A stretch of 32,187 bases of DNA from Microcaldota archaeon (lineage in GTDB: Archaea > Micrarchaeota > Micrarchaeia > Micrarchaeales > Micrarchaeaceae), in NCBI GenBank assembly GCA_021848125.1, contig JAJZMY010000038.1, forward strand, positions 1,871 through 34,057, in the 5' to 3' direction. Positions 8,322-17,319 of this stretch are shown in pieces. The notes beneath the pieces are model-generated. The model saw nothing but the letters and a program-made list of their open reading frames with translations, searched no databases and was not told the origin of the DNA. How positions within the stretch are numbered: position 1 is the stretch's first letter; each line of letters opens with the position of its first letter. Made by a program: the position numbers and the translations under genes.

Positions 8322-9374
8322 TTAGTTAAGTCCGAAACTTGGAGTGTGAATTGTTGTAAAATTACACCCATATGGCTGGACAATATTATTGCTTAATACT
8401 AATTTTAAATACCCCAAATAAGGAATGACTGCAATTACTTTCCCTTCAATTGACGTGCTGTTGATTGGATAATTGCCATACTGCATATCCAGGCCAGGAT
8501 TATTGTCGCCTTTTGTAAGATAATAATATTTATTTGATACATTCAATACTGCAAATATTCTATGAACAATAAAAAGATCACCTAGCTTGTAAAAAGAATC
8601 ATTTGGGATTGTTTTGTAAACAATGATTGTGTTATTCCTGTCTGTGTTTATTATTGTATTATTTATTTTGATTGATGTTGTATAGGCAACTTGTTTTATA
8701 GTATTATTTGCAAATTTGATGTTTTTTATTCCGCAGTTATATTCTATTAAACTATTATTCTGGTTTTGAACAATTGAATATGTATTGGTCATTGGATTGA
8801 ATTTAGACAAAACTGCTTTATCTCCAGGACTAAAATACTGCGTAAAAGAACGCAATGTTGAATTATATGATTGGCATACAAGAAACTCATTAGTTATATT
8901 ATTTAATAAATTTGAGAAAGATTTGCTGCTTATATTGATTATTGGCGCTTTAATATTTTTCATGTTTCCGGACAGCACGACTAAATCGCCTCTCTGCAGG
9001 ACAGGCAGCATGCTGCAGCTGGGCACAACATTTAGCGGGGAATTTGTTTGGAGAATTATTCTTAAACCAAAATAAAGCAGCACAACAGCAAAAATTGCAA
9101 TTATGACTTCAACAATGTCTTTTTTTATATTTGTTTTGTTTTCCTTTGTGATATTAAAAATTTCCAAAACAATTAGAGCGATTATCAATAAAAATAATGC
9201 AGTTCCAAAAATTAATGAGAGGAGGGAACTGCGCTGAAAATAAATATAAACAGCAAACAGCAGTATTATCAAAACATACAATGGCAGTGTATTTATTTGC
9301 TTTGCGCCATTTCCTGTTTCCTTGTTTTGCAGTTTAGCCTGCTGGTATTGATTGTTTTTGGATTTTTTTGTCAT
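8322..9374 (-). CDS. Signal peptidase I, archaeal (S26B) type, with long insertion
   Basis: Removes signal peptides from exported proteins on the outer face of the membrane. The 350-residue protein has three hydrophobic segments (about 32-47, 50-72, 88-108), then VVPSCSMLPVLQRGDLVV with the catalytic Ser121 in the SxSM box. FIVHRIFAV supplies His271, which replaces the bacterial lysine in archaeal and ER enzymes, and TKGDNN contributes Asp290. Ser and His are separated by about 150 residues, clearly more than I expect for archaeal signal peptidases; the extra segment (about 132-260) is Asn/Ser-rich. The Gln/Lys/Asn-rich N-terminus is cytoplasmic. Same strand as lonB and smc, with small gaps. 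Confidence 0.9.
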   Translation of the reverse strand: MTKKSKNNQYQQAKLQNKETGNGAKQINTLPLYVLIILLFAVYIYFQRSSLLSLIFGTALFLLIIALIVLEIFNITKENKTNIKKDIVEVIIAIFAVVLLYFGLRIILQTNSPLNVVPSCSMLPVLQRGDLVVLSGNMKNIKAPIINISSKSFSNLLNNITNEFLVCQSYNSTLRSFTQYFSPGDKAVLSKFNPMTNTYSIVQNQNNSLIEYNCGIKNIKFANNTIKQVAYTTSIKINNTIINTDRNNTIIVYKTIPNDSFYKLGDLFIVHRIFAVLNVSNKYYYLTKGDNNPGLDMQYGNYPINSTSIEGKVIAVIPYLGYLKLVLSNNIVQPYGCNFTTIHTPSFGLN

Positions 9375-9425
9375 AAAATCTTTTGCTTTTATTTTTTGTT
9401 TTCAATTTCATATTTATTATTTCTT

Positions 9426-12400
9426 TCATTGATTCTCAATTTTTAATTTATCTATCTGCACGCCGATTGCCTTTGATTCGTCATTTTGCTTTGCAATTCC
9501 AATTGCAGTGTCTGCATCAACAATCAGCGAATCATTATGGCTTACAACAATGAATTGGGAATTCCTGCTTAATTCTTTTATCAGCCTTGATAATTTTTTA
9601 GAATTTTCCTTATCAAGTGCAGTATCTATTTCATCAAATAAATAAAATGACAGCAAATTTCTCATCTGGATTGAAAGCAATAAAATTATTAAGACAAGGG
9701 ATTTTTCGCCGCCAGATAAAGTATCAATTGATTTTATGCTCTTCTTGTTTTCTTGCTTGACAAGATCAATATATAACCCTGAATTGAATGGATCTAATGG
9801 CTTGTCAAGCCTTAAATTTATTTGTTCATCTTGGCTGATAATACTATATAATTTTTTCATGTTCTGGCTTACTGAATTAAATGTCTCATTAAAAATATTG
9901 AGCTTTCTGCCTTCTATTTCATTGATCATTTCAAGAATTGAATTTTTCTCATTTTTTAAAGTGTCCAGTTTCTGCTGCACTTCATTAAACTCTTTCTGCT
10001 TCAGCAGAAATATTTCCGGTGCTTTCAGGTTTACTGTTTGAAGTTTTTCAAGCTCTTTTTTTAGTGAATCTAATTCCACTTCAAGATCATGCATTTCATT
10101 TATATTAAAAAGGCTTTGAATAAATCTGAAACTGATATTTTCAATGCTGCCTGCTCCTGTTGAATCATCTGCATCTGCAGTGTTTTTCTTGCCATTTAAA
10201 TCTTTAACCAACTGATTTATCTCGTCTTTGTTTATGATATTAATTTCCGCTTTTATATCATTAAGCCTCATCTGCGTGTGCTGCTTACTCAGATTAGTTT
10301 CAATATTTTCCCTGCTTATTTTTTCCAGATTGCTCTCTATTTTTCCTTTCTCAATGCTTAATTTAGACATTAAATTGTCTAAATCAGATATCTGGCTAAA
10401 AATTGCGTCTGAATTTTTGTATTTTGTCTTTAATTCTGTTTCAAAATGCAATAGATTCTGCTTAAGAAGTCTTAGTTTTGATTCTATATCATTGATATGT
10501 ATTTTTGCATCTTCTTTGCTTTTTTCACTAGCGCTGATTTCATTTTTTAATTGCTTTAGCCGCATATTAAGCATCTCATTTTCCTTTGTTAATGAAGCAT
10601 GCTGGATCTTTTCCTGTTCAATCTGTTTTAATAAATTTGATCTTGTTTCATTTTCTGAGTCAGATTCTTTTTCATTGATTAAATTGCCGATATTTGAATA
10701 AAGCGCTTTAATTCTTTCTTTTTTCATTTTAATGATTTTTTCCTGCTCTGCCTGGGTTGATTTAAGGCTTTCGTTTTTTTGGACTAAGTCTTTATATTCA
10801 ATTAAATTTTTTGATTTATATAATGAATTCAGATTATCAAGTAATTTTAATAAATTATTTGCATTGTTTTGAATATGCTTGATTTCAATTGTTTTGTCTA
10901 ATTTTTGCATTTCATATTTTGAAGCAGTTTTTGAAACAAGCTCAATTTCTTCGCTTGTCTTTTCAATGACCTGAATTAATTCTTTTTTCTGCAGATTAAG
11001 AGAATTCAATTCAGATTCCAACTGATAGTATTTTTTATTGATTTTAAAACTTCCGCCGCTTATTATACCAGACGGCTCGATTACTTCGCCGTCAATAGTC
11101 ACAAATCTGTAGCTTCCGAGGCCTACTTTTTTTGCATAATCAATATCCTTAATAAAATAAGTATTAAAAAAAACATATTGAAAAACTTTTTCATATTTTT
11201 TATCAAAACTGACTAAATTAATCAGTGGCTCTGCATTTTGAATTGGTTTTGTCTGCTTTACTATTAAATCATTGATTGGAATAAAAGACGCTGATCCAAG
11301 TCTCCTTATTTTAAGTATATTTATTGCTTTGTTTGCAGTTTCAATTGAATCAACAACAAAATAATTCAGCCTGTTTCCAGTGCTGGCATGTATTAATGTA
11401 TTATACTTTTCATCGCATGAATACAATTCATAAACGTATCCGTAAAATCCTGTTTTTATTTCATTTTTTAATATGCTATTTAGTTCAATTCCTGAATTTG
11501 ATTTAGAAATTGCAATATTCTCTTTGATATTTAAAATTTTAGAATCAATTTCTTCTATTTTTTTGTATAATTCTTTGTTTTTTTCTGAAAACTCTTTTAT
11601 TCGAGAACTATGATTGTTTATTATTTTATCGATTGATTCTATATCGCTGTTCATGTTTTTTATGCTTGATTCATTGTTCTTTAATTCCTGCTGCGCATCA
11701 ATTATTTTTTTGCTTAATTCATTTAATTCTGATTTAATGTTGCTTACCTGCATTTCATTTTTAATTATATTTTGATTGGTGTCCGATACGATTTTATTAT
11801 GCGTATCAAGTTCTTTGTCCAATGATTCATATTCCTCTATTAATTTAGTATTATCAATTGATTTGGCTTTTATATTAAATTTTTTTGATTTTTCTTCGCT
11901 GTCTGATATTTGGATTGCCAGCTTGTTTATTAATTCAGTATTGTGTTTTAGTTTCTGCTGTATTTCACTAAATTCCTGTTTTGATAAAATTAATTTTTCA
12001 ATTAAATTTTTAACAGACGCATTAAAAGTATTTAGCTCTGATTCGTTTATTGCGATTTGCTTGTTAAGCTCATTTAAATTTCTATTTAAAGCGCCAGAAT
12101 CTGATGAATCCTGGTTCATTTTTTTTGTTAATTCTATTTTATCATCTGATAATTTTTTGATCTGCGCAGTGATATCAGATACCTGCTCTTGCATTTTCTT
12201 GATTATGCCTGAATTTTCATTTAATTTATTTGTGTTTTCTTCATACATTTTCAATAAATTTTGCTCTTTTTCCTTTAATATTACAAAATTAAATAATTTG
12301 CTTTTTCTTGTTAAATCTGTATAATATTCTGCTTCATCTTTTTCCTTCTTTAATTCTTTTAAGAACCCGAATCTCTCATTAAGCAAAATATTTGCTTCAT

Positions 12401-12947
12401 TGATTTTTAAGTCCACTTTGTCTAATTCCTTTAGTGCAGTGTCTTTTTTTTCATCGAATTGTTTTATTCCTGCGGCAGTATCAATCAATGCCCTTCTTTC
12501 TTTTGCATTCTGGTTTGACACTTGTATAATTTCGCCTTGTATCATTGTATTTGTATTATTTATTTCTGCCTTATATGCCTTCAGCAAATCAGTAATATTC
12601 TGTCTTGAAACTCTTTTTCCGTCAAGCCTGTAAACTATATTATTATTTGAATCTATTGATTTCTGGATTTCTATTTTTTTAGTTCCATTGAATTTTATTA
12701 TGACATGTGCTTTTTTGGCTTCTTTTTTGTTTTTGGATCTTACTGAATTATTGATTATATTTTGATATGATGTGATGCGCAACCGTTTAAGCGACGGTTC
12801 GCCAAGTGCAAATAAAATTGAGTCGCACACGCTTGATTTTCCAGATCCATTTGGACCAACAATGCAATTAAAACCATTGTTAAGATGTATTACTGAATTT
12901 TTAAAGGATTTGAAATTATGGAGAGCTATTTCTTCAATATACATCAT
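9426..12947 (-). CDS. smc: SMC chromosome segregation ATPase
   Basis: Organises and segregates the chromosome as a ring-shaped ATPase dimer. The 1173-residue length is normal. It has an N-terminal Walker A GPNGSGKS (31-38) and Q-loop region, a long coiled coil, a hinge around residues 505-625 (KTGFYGYVYELYSCDEKY, GSYRFVTIDGEVIEPSGIIS), a second coiled coil, and the C-terminal signature LSGGEKS (1077-1083), Walker B FYLFDE (1101-1106) and the H-loop VVSHN. All ATPase elements are intact. Kleisin (ScpA) and ScpB genes are not seen next to it. Initiation at Met1 or Met2 is not decided by the sequence. Confidence 0.97.
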   Translation of the reverse strand: MMYIEEIALHNFKSFKNSVIHLNNGFNCIVGPNGSGKSSVCDSILFALGEPSLKRLRITSYQNIINNSVRSKNKKEAKKAHVIIKFNGTKKIEIQKSIDSNNNIVYRLDGKRVSRQNITDLLKAYKAEINNTNTMIQGEIIQVSNQNAKERRALIDTAAGIKQFDEKKDTALKELDKVDLKINEANILLNERFGFLKELKKEKDEAEYYTDLTRKSKLFNFVILKEKEQNLLKMYEENTNKLNENSGIIKKMQEQVSDITAQIKKLSDDKIELTKKMNQDSSDSGALNRNLNELNKQIAINESELNTFNASVKNLIEKLILSKQEFSEIQQKLKHNTELINKLAIQISDSEEKSKKFNIKAKSIDNTKLIEEYESLDKELDTHNKIVSDTNQNIIKNEMQVSNIKSELNELSKKIIDAQQELKNNESSIKNMNSDIESIDKIINNHSSRIKEFSEKNKELYKKIEEIDSKILNIKENIAISKSNSGIELNSILKNEIKTGFYGYVYELYSCDEKYNTLIHASTGNRLNYFVVDSIETANKAINILKIRRLGSASFIPINDLIVKQTKPIQNAEPLINLVSFDKKYEKVFQYVFFNTYFIKDIDYAKKVGLGSYRFVTIDGEVIEPSGIISGGSFKINKKYYQLESELNSLNLQKKELIQVIEKTSEEIELVSKTASKYEMQKLDKTIEIKHIQNNANNLLKLLDNLNSLYKSKNLIEYKDLVQKNESLKSTQAEQEKIIKMKKERIKALYSNIGNLINEKESDSENETRSNLLKQIEQEKIQHASLTKENEMLNMRLKQLKNEISASEKSKEDAKIHINDIESKLRLLKQNLLHFETELKTKYKNSDAIFSQISDLDNLMSKLSIEKGKIESNLEKISRENIETNLSKQHTQMRLNDIKAEINIINKDEINQLVKDLNGKKNTADADDSTGAGSIENISFRFIQSLFNINEMHDLEVELDSLKKELEKLQTVNLKAPEIFLLKQKEFNEVQQKLDTLKNEKNSILEMINEIEGRKLNIFNETFNSVSQNMKKLYSIISQDEQINLRLDKPLDPFNSGLYIDLVKQENKKSIKSIDTLSGGEKSLVLIILLLSIQMRNLLSFYLFDEIDTALDKENSKKLSRLIKELSRNSQFIVVSHNDSLIVDADTAIGIAKQNDESKAIGVQIDKLKIENQ

Positions 12948-13023
12948 TATTTACACCAGATTGAAAATTTATAAAACTAAAATATAATAATAATTATTAT
13001 AAAATAAATTACATTAATTATTA

Positions 13024-14142
13024 TTAATTATTGTTTTTCTTTGTTTTTTCATTTTTTCTATTAATTTTATTTAGTTCTTTTGACATTTGCAGGGATATAA
13101 TTGACTCAACATGAGATTCAAGCAAAACTCCAATAACCTGATTTTTCTTAGTCACTGCAATTATTGATGTTTCATTGCTGCCCATTAAATCTAGTGCTTT
13201 TGACAAGGGCATATTATACTGGATTGCTGGAATCTGAATTGAAATTGATTTTATTATATTGCTATTAGCAATATTTTTGCTGATTAAATTTTTTTGCCTG
13301 TATATATTTTTAAACTTTGATACCAGATAAATTTTATTATTGTCTTTAAATAATATCAAATGTGTGTGAAATTTAAGTATATAATTATATATTTCATCAA
13401 TTGTTTTTGGCTGTTTTACTAAAATAAAATTTTTAGTTATTGCGTCTTTTGCATGTAATTTGGATGAATATTTTTTAATATATACTGACTGCAATTCCGC
13501 TTGGGCACCAGAATATAAAAATAATGCAATAATAATGTCCCAAAACACAAAAAATTCTTTGTAAATTAATGATGAGCTTTCAATACCCACATAAATTAAA
13601 GAACCTGCTATAATTAAAAATGCAATTATATTTGTAGATTTTGCAGTTATTTGGGTTGATTTTACAAAATCTCTTGTTTTTTCAAGATAGCTTCTAAATA
13701 CTCTTCCGCCATCTAATGGAAATGCCGGCAATAAATTCAGTATGCCTAAAAGCATATTCAAGAGAAATAGACTTTGAATTATTTGCTTTAATATTCCGCC
13801 ATTTAAATATATAACAAATATGCCAAACAAAAGACCCAAAAAAATGCTGACAATTGGACCAATAATAGATATTTTAAATTCAATGTCTTGCTTTAGCTTA
13901 TCTGTATCTATCATTGATGCTCCGCCAAGCAGATTAAGAACTATTTTTTTAACCTTGATTTTATTTTTTAATGCTATAAATGAATGGGATAACTCATGCA
14001 AAAAAACACATGCCCATAACAGCAAGATAATAATAAAAAAAACAGGGCTTATCAAAGAAAATATTAATAAAATAAGAAGAGTCCAGTGAATTTGAATATC
14101 AATGCCAAAAACGCGTCCTATTACTGGTGAAAAATCAGCCAT
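13024..14142 (-). CDS. Site-2 protease (M50 family) with C-terminal CBS-domain pair
   Basis: Intramembrane zinc metalloprotease of the S2P family. The 372-residue protein has about six membrane segments, the zinc motif HELSH (49-53) in a hydrophobic helix, and NLLPAFPLDGGRVFRSYLE (137-155) supplying Asp144 as third ligand. Residues about 235-360 form two CBS-like repeats (AKDAITKNFILVKQ; MPLSKALDLMGSNETSIIAV, then VIGVLLESHVESI), which in this subfamily probably sense adenine nucleotides. The C-terminus is Lys/Asn-rich. Substrates, such as membrane-bound regulators, cannot be told from the window. A clear TATA box lies upstream at 14186-14200. Confidence 0.92.
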   Translation of the reverse strand: MADFSPVIGRVFGIDIQIHWTLLILLIFSLISPVFFIIILLLWACVFLHELSHSFIALKNKIKVKKIVLNLLGGASMIDTDKLKQDIEFKISIIGPIVSIFLGLLFGIFVIYLNGGILKQIIQSLFLLNMLLGILNLLPAFPLDGGRVFRSYLEKTRDFVKSTQITAKSTNIIAFLIIAGSLIYVGIESSSLIYKEFFVFWDIIIALFLYSGAQAELQSVYIKKYSSKLHAKDAITKNFILVKQPKTIDEIYNYILKFHTHLILFKDNNKIYLVSKFKNIYRQKNLISKNIANSNIIKSISIQIPAIQYNMPLSKALDLMGSNETSIIAVTKKNQVIGVLLESHVESIISLQMSKELNKINRKNEKTKKNNN

Positions 14143-14185
14143 TATATCATTTATTTAGTTCTATCTAATTTTAATAAATTTAATA

Positions 14186-14200
14186 CTATTTATATATATT
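14186..14200 (-). promoter_or_regulatory. TATA box (box A) for the site-2 protease gene
   Basis: On the minus strand AATATATATAAATAG lies about 45-58 bp upstream of the start at 14142. It stands directly after a short GC-richer stretch (GTTCCC), which makes it stand out from the AT background. A transcription start about 25 bp downstream would give a short leader. Confidence 0.45.
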
Positions 14201-14296
14201 GGGAACAATTTCAAGAAATTCTTTTTTTCAATGCAGAAATCATTGCAATTGATTTTTGCAGTTTTAATTTTTAAAATAAAATTTATTATAAATTTG

Positions 14297-15397
14297 TTAT
14301 GGCAGAAAATCATTATTCTTGATTTTTTCTATAATATAATCATCGACAAATGTTAATCTTGGCGCCTGCAGACTATCCTGCTCTAACTTTAATTTTAATT
14401 TTATAACTTTTTTTAGTTCTTCTTCCCATTCTTTATGTCTATTAATCCAGGGGTAATTCAGCATTTCCTGTGCTCTTTTTAAATCCACATCTGTTGCTTT
14501 CATTGTAAGATTTTTAAGAAAATCATAATGTTCTAGATCAGCCATTGTTACTCCTATAAATTTCGCCTGCGGACTTGCAATTTCAGGTCCAATATATGCT
14601 AAATTCATACTTCCTGTTTTGATTGTCCAGTAAATATACCAGCCCCACGCATCGCAGTCGTTGAATACATAAATAGGAAGGCCTGCGCTGCTTAATTTGT
14701 TGAGCAGCCGTCTAGTACCTCTTGATGCCTGGCCCTGCGGCGATATGAGTATTGCATTTTGTTTTTTCCAGAATTTATCCTCATTTAATCTTTGCCATAA
14801 AGTGTCTTTTTCAACAACAAGCGCATATTTTGCCTTTATGTCCACAAATTCAATGTCATTATCAACATCGCTTGGAATCGGCCAGCCGCTTCTTCCTTGT
14901 TTGCTTGCGTCTATTTCTATTTTTTCATCCCCAAATCTGTCTATGACCCGCATATTTCCAGCAAGAATGCCTTTTCTGTTTGCGTTCAAATTTAAGTCTT
15001 CTCTCTTTAGATTTAATGCAACTTCAAGATCTTCTATCAAAGGATTTGATTCTGCTTGTTCACTGAATATGTTTTCATCTATGTCTTCGCCGAGGCCGAA
15101 TTTCAGCTGATAAAATAGGCCTCTTATTGTTGTATGCAGATTTTCTGAAACAAATTTATGGCATTTTGAAGCAATTGCTATTGTTTGCATGAATCTCTTT
15201 GTCTGCGATACATTCATAAAACTGCGTTCTTCTTTTGAACTGCCTAATTTTAAATATCCTTTTTTTTCGTCATACGAAATATTAGACCTTGATCTTACTG
15301 CTGTAATAAATTTTGGATTTTTAGAAAGCTCAATATCGTCAACAATATTATTTCCAAATTCTTCTAATTTTTTTTTAGGGTTTTTTTCGGCCATCAA
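14297..15397 (-). CDS. top6A: DNA topoisomerase VI subunit A
   Basis: The cleavage subunit of type IIB topoisomerase VI, related to Spo11. The 366-residue protein has a CAP-like domain with LHTTIRGLFYQLKFGL, where Tyr96 is the likely DNA-attacking tyrosine; the family pattern is T-x-R-x-x-Y-Y and the first Tyr is Phe here, as in some Spo11 proteins. The Toprim domain follows with LVVEKDTL (Glu196) and FNDCDAWGWYI (Asp247, Asp249), which bind Mg2+. Length is normal. The ATPase subunit gene top6B, often adjacent, is not found on either side: the upstream neighbour is a divergent carbonic anhydrase and the downstream neighbour is the S2P gene. Met1 or Met2 could be the start. Confidence 0.96.
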   Translation of the reverse strand: MMAEKNPKKKLEEFGNNIVDDIELSKNPKFITAVRSRSNISYDEKKGYLKLGSSKEERSFMNVSQTKRFMQTIAIASKCHKFVSENLHTTIRGLFYQLKFGLGEDIDENIFSEQAESNPLIEDLEVALNLKREDLNLNANRKGILAGNMRVIDRFGDEKIEIDASKQGRSGWPIPSDVDNDIEFVDIKAKYALVVEKDTLWQRLNEDKFWKKQNAILISPQGQASRGTRRLLNKLSSAGLPIYVFNDCDAWGWYIYWTIKTGSMNLAYIGPEIASPQAKFIGVTMADLEHYDFLKNLTMKATDVDLKRAQEMLNYPWINRHKEWEEELKKVIKLKLKLEQDSLQAPRLTFVDDYIIEKIKNNDFLP

Positions 15398-15527
15398 ATC
15401 AGTTTAATGCAATAGAATAATTTAAAAATTATTAATAATATTTATTATTTCTTATAGAAAAATATAAATAAGAAATCAATAATATATTATCTTAATTTAA
15501 TTTAATAATTAATTAATAGATGATAAA

Positions 15528-16211
15528 ATGAAAATTGCCGAATTTATTTATAGTATAAATAAATTTTCAGAAAAAAACAAAGATGAAATAGAAAATTTGA
15601 GCAAAGGTCAGCACCCCAATATTACTTTGGTAACATGCAGTGATTCCAGATTAAATGCAATAGACAATATATCGGGATTAGGCAAGGTATTTACAATAAG
15701 GGAAATGGGGAGCATTATCAATGATTCTTCAATAGCCTCAATAGAGTATTCAGTAATTATTGATGTTAAAAAAATAATATTTTTGTCGCATACCAATTGT
15801 GGTGCAATAAAAGGTGCTTTCAGCCTTTTGGATAAAAAAAATAATAATGAAAAATCAGAAATATCAAAATCAAAAGAACTGAAAGAATTTCTTGTAACTA
15901 ATATTATAAATCCATTGAATTTGCATTACAATGACAACTTGGATAATGCAATTATTAAAAATGAAGAAATACAGGTATTAAAACTTTTAAATAAAAGCCA
16001 GTTAATAAAAGATAAATTAAAAAACAATGAAATTGAAATTATTGCTATGCAGTATTCAACAGAAAATGGAAAAATTCAGCATCAGCAAAATTGCATTTAT
16101 AATAAAAATAATAATAAATTTGATTTTATTTCCAGAATGGAATATGAATCAATGGTGGCAGCAAAAAGAATGTTTGAAAAAAAACAAGGACTTGAAAAAT
16201 TAAAGGGGTGA
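15528..16211 (+). CDS. Beta-class carbonic anhydrase homologue
   Basis: Interconverts CO2 and bicarbonate. The 227-residue protein shows the beta-CA zinc site: VTCSDSRL with Cys37, Asp39 and Arg41, and LSHTNCGAIKGAF with His88 and Cys91. The Asp-Arg dyad expected near the zinc is therefore present. The segment 100-150 is rich in Lys/Asn, and the C-terminus QYSTENGKI fits the usual last strand. It is the first of three closely spaced plus-strand genes (carbonic anhydrase, disulfide oxidoreductase, SpeH); its stop codon overlaps the ribosome-binding site of the next gene, so they are very probably one operon. Some small CA-like proteins have lost activity, but all key residues are kept here. 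Confidence 0.88.
   Translation: MKIAEFIYSINKFSEKNKDEIENLSKGQHPNITLVTCSDSRLNAIDNISGLGKVFTIREMGSIINDSSIASIEYSVIIDVKKIIFLSHTNCGAIKGAFSLLDKKNNNEKSEISKSKELKEFLVTNIINPLNLHYNDNLDNAIIKNEEIQVLKLLNKSQLIKDKLKNNEIEIIAMQYSTENGKIQHQQNCIYNKNNNKFDFISRMEYESMVAAKRMFEKKQGLEKLKG
16204..16211 (+). promoter_or_regulatory. Ribosome-binding site that points to an AUA start
   Basis: AGGGGTGA, complementary to the 3' end of 16S rRNA, spans the carbonic anhydrase stop codon. Four bases after it comes the codon ATA at 16216, in frame with the disulfide oxidoreductase. No ATG, GTG or TTG start lies between it and the TTG at 16291, which would cut into the conserved fold. Confidence 0.5.
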
Positions 16212-16215
16212 GAAC

Positions 16216-16863
16216 ATAAGTATTATAAACCAAAGAGATCTGGAACAAATTAAAAAAGTTTTTGAAAAAAACATTGAAAATAATGTAGATTTGCTTTTTT
16301 TTCACAATAAGGATAAAAATAAATGCGAGTACTGCAACAAAATGCTGGAATTATTAAAAGAAATAGCAAATATTGATAAAAGAATTGTTTTAACAGTTAA
16401 AGATATTGAAAAAAATAGAAAAGAGGCACAACTTTTAAATATTGACAATGCCCCTGCTTTAATTTTAAATGGCGAAATAAAATATAACTTATACTATTTT
16501 GGAATACCTATTGGATTTGAATTTCCAGCATTGATCAATGATATTATTGATGTTTCTAGAGGAAAAACAAATTTATCAGATAGGGCAAAAGAAAAAGTGA
16601 ACTCAATAAAAAAAGAAATTGATATAAAAGTTTTTGTGACTCCAACGTGCCCTTATTGTTCAAATGTCGTAAGGCTTGCGCATCAATTCAGCATTGAAAA
16701 TCAATTAATAAAAAGCTCAATGATTGAAGCAGTAGAATTTAATGATCTTGCAAATAAATATGAAGTAATGGGTGTTCCAAAAGTTGTTATTAATGATTCT
16801 GTTTCTTTTGAAGGTTCTGTATCTGAGGAGAGATTTGTTGACTACTTATTGAAAACAATGTAA
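16216..16863 (+). CDS. Protein disulfide oxidoreductase (two thioredoxin folds), probable AUA start
   Basis: Cytoplasmic thiol-disulfide exchange protein of the archaeal PDO (glutaredoxin-like) family. With the start proposed here it has 215 residues, the usual family length, and two thioredoxin folds, each with a CxxC: CEYC (37-40) and TPTCPYC (CPYC at 145-148). NAPALILNG and GVPKVVIND are the cis-proline segments of the two folds. The frame is open back to a stop at 16201, and residues before the TTG at 16291 (SIINQRDLEQIKKVFEKN) look like the normal first helix. The only well-placed initiation codon behind the Shine-Dalgarno is ATA at 16216; ATT at 16222 is an alternative. A base error (ATG read as ATA) is also possible. 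Confidence 0.85.
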   Translation: MSIINQRDLEQIKKVFEKNIENNVDLLFFHNKDKNKCEYCNKMLELLKEIANIDKRIVLTVKDIEKNRKEAQLLNIDNAPALILNGEIKYNLYYFGIPIGFEFPALINDIIDVSRGKTNLSDRAKEKVNSIKKEIDIKVFVTPTCPYCSNVVRLAHQFSIENQLIKSSMIEAVEFNDLANKYEVMGVPKVVINDSVSFEGSVSEERFVDYLLKTM

Positions 16864-16890
16864 TTCAAATGTTAAAAGGTTAGGATAAAT

Positions 16891-17289
16891 ATGAGGGGGC
16901 ATATCAATGAAAACAAACAAAAGCAGGTTTATAAAGTTATTGGAAAACACGTATATGGTAATTTATATGAAATTGAGGATAAATTTTTAACAGATCTTGA
17001 ATTTTTAATAGATATTGTTAATAAATCTGCAGAAATTGGAAATCTACATATTATTGAAGTTTATACGAAAAAGTTTAAGGCAATAAATAATATGCCTGGA
17101 GGAGTTTCAGTAATTGCATTATTAGAGGAAAGCCATATTGCATTGCATACATGGCCTGAAAGCAATTACGCCACAATTGATATTTATTCCTGTGGCAAAA
17201 AAAGCAGCCCAGAAGAGTCATTTAAATTTATATTAAATAAACTAAAACCGAAAACATTTAAGATGTTTAAGGCAGATAGAGGAAACTAA
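16891..17289 (+). CDS. speH: S-adenosylmethionine decarboxylase proenzyme
   Basis: Decarboxylates S-adenosylmethionine to provide the aminopropyl donor for spermidine-type polyamines. The 132-residue proenzyme is a prokaryotic class 1B AdoMetDC: GKHVYGNLYE near residues 18-27, then LLEESHIALHTWPE, where cleavage before Ser81 makes the pyruvoyl cofactor, His86, and DIYSCG with Cys101. The Ser-His-Cys spacing (+5, +20) equals that of the well-studied bacterial enzyme. It lies 27 bp after the disulfide oxidoreductase, in the same direction, and probably in the same transcript. No spermidine synthase (SpeE) gene is in the window. Confidence 0.95.
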   Translation: MRGHINENKQKQVYKVIGKHVYGNLYEIEDKFLTDLEFLIDIVNKSAEIGNLHIIEVYTKKFKAINNMPGGVSVIALLEESHIALHTWPESNYATIDIYSCGKKSSPEESFKFILNKLKPKTFKMFKADRGN

Positions 17290-17319
17290 AATACACAATA
17301 ATTTTAAATTAAATAATAG

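Noticed and set aside
16291-16863. TTG at 16291 as start of the disulfide oxidoreductase
   Set aside because: It removes the first helix and strand of the thioredoxin fold and has no ribosome-binding site; the frame is coding well upstream.
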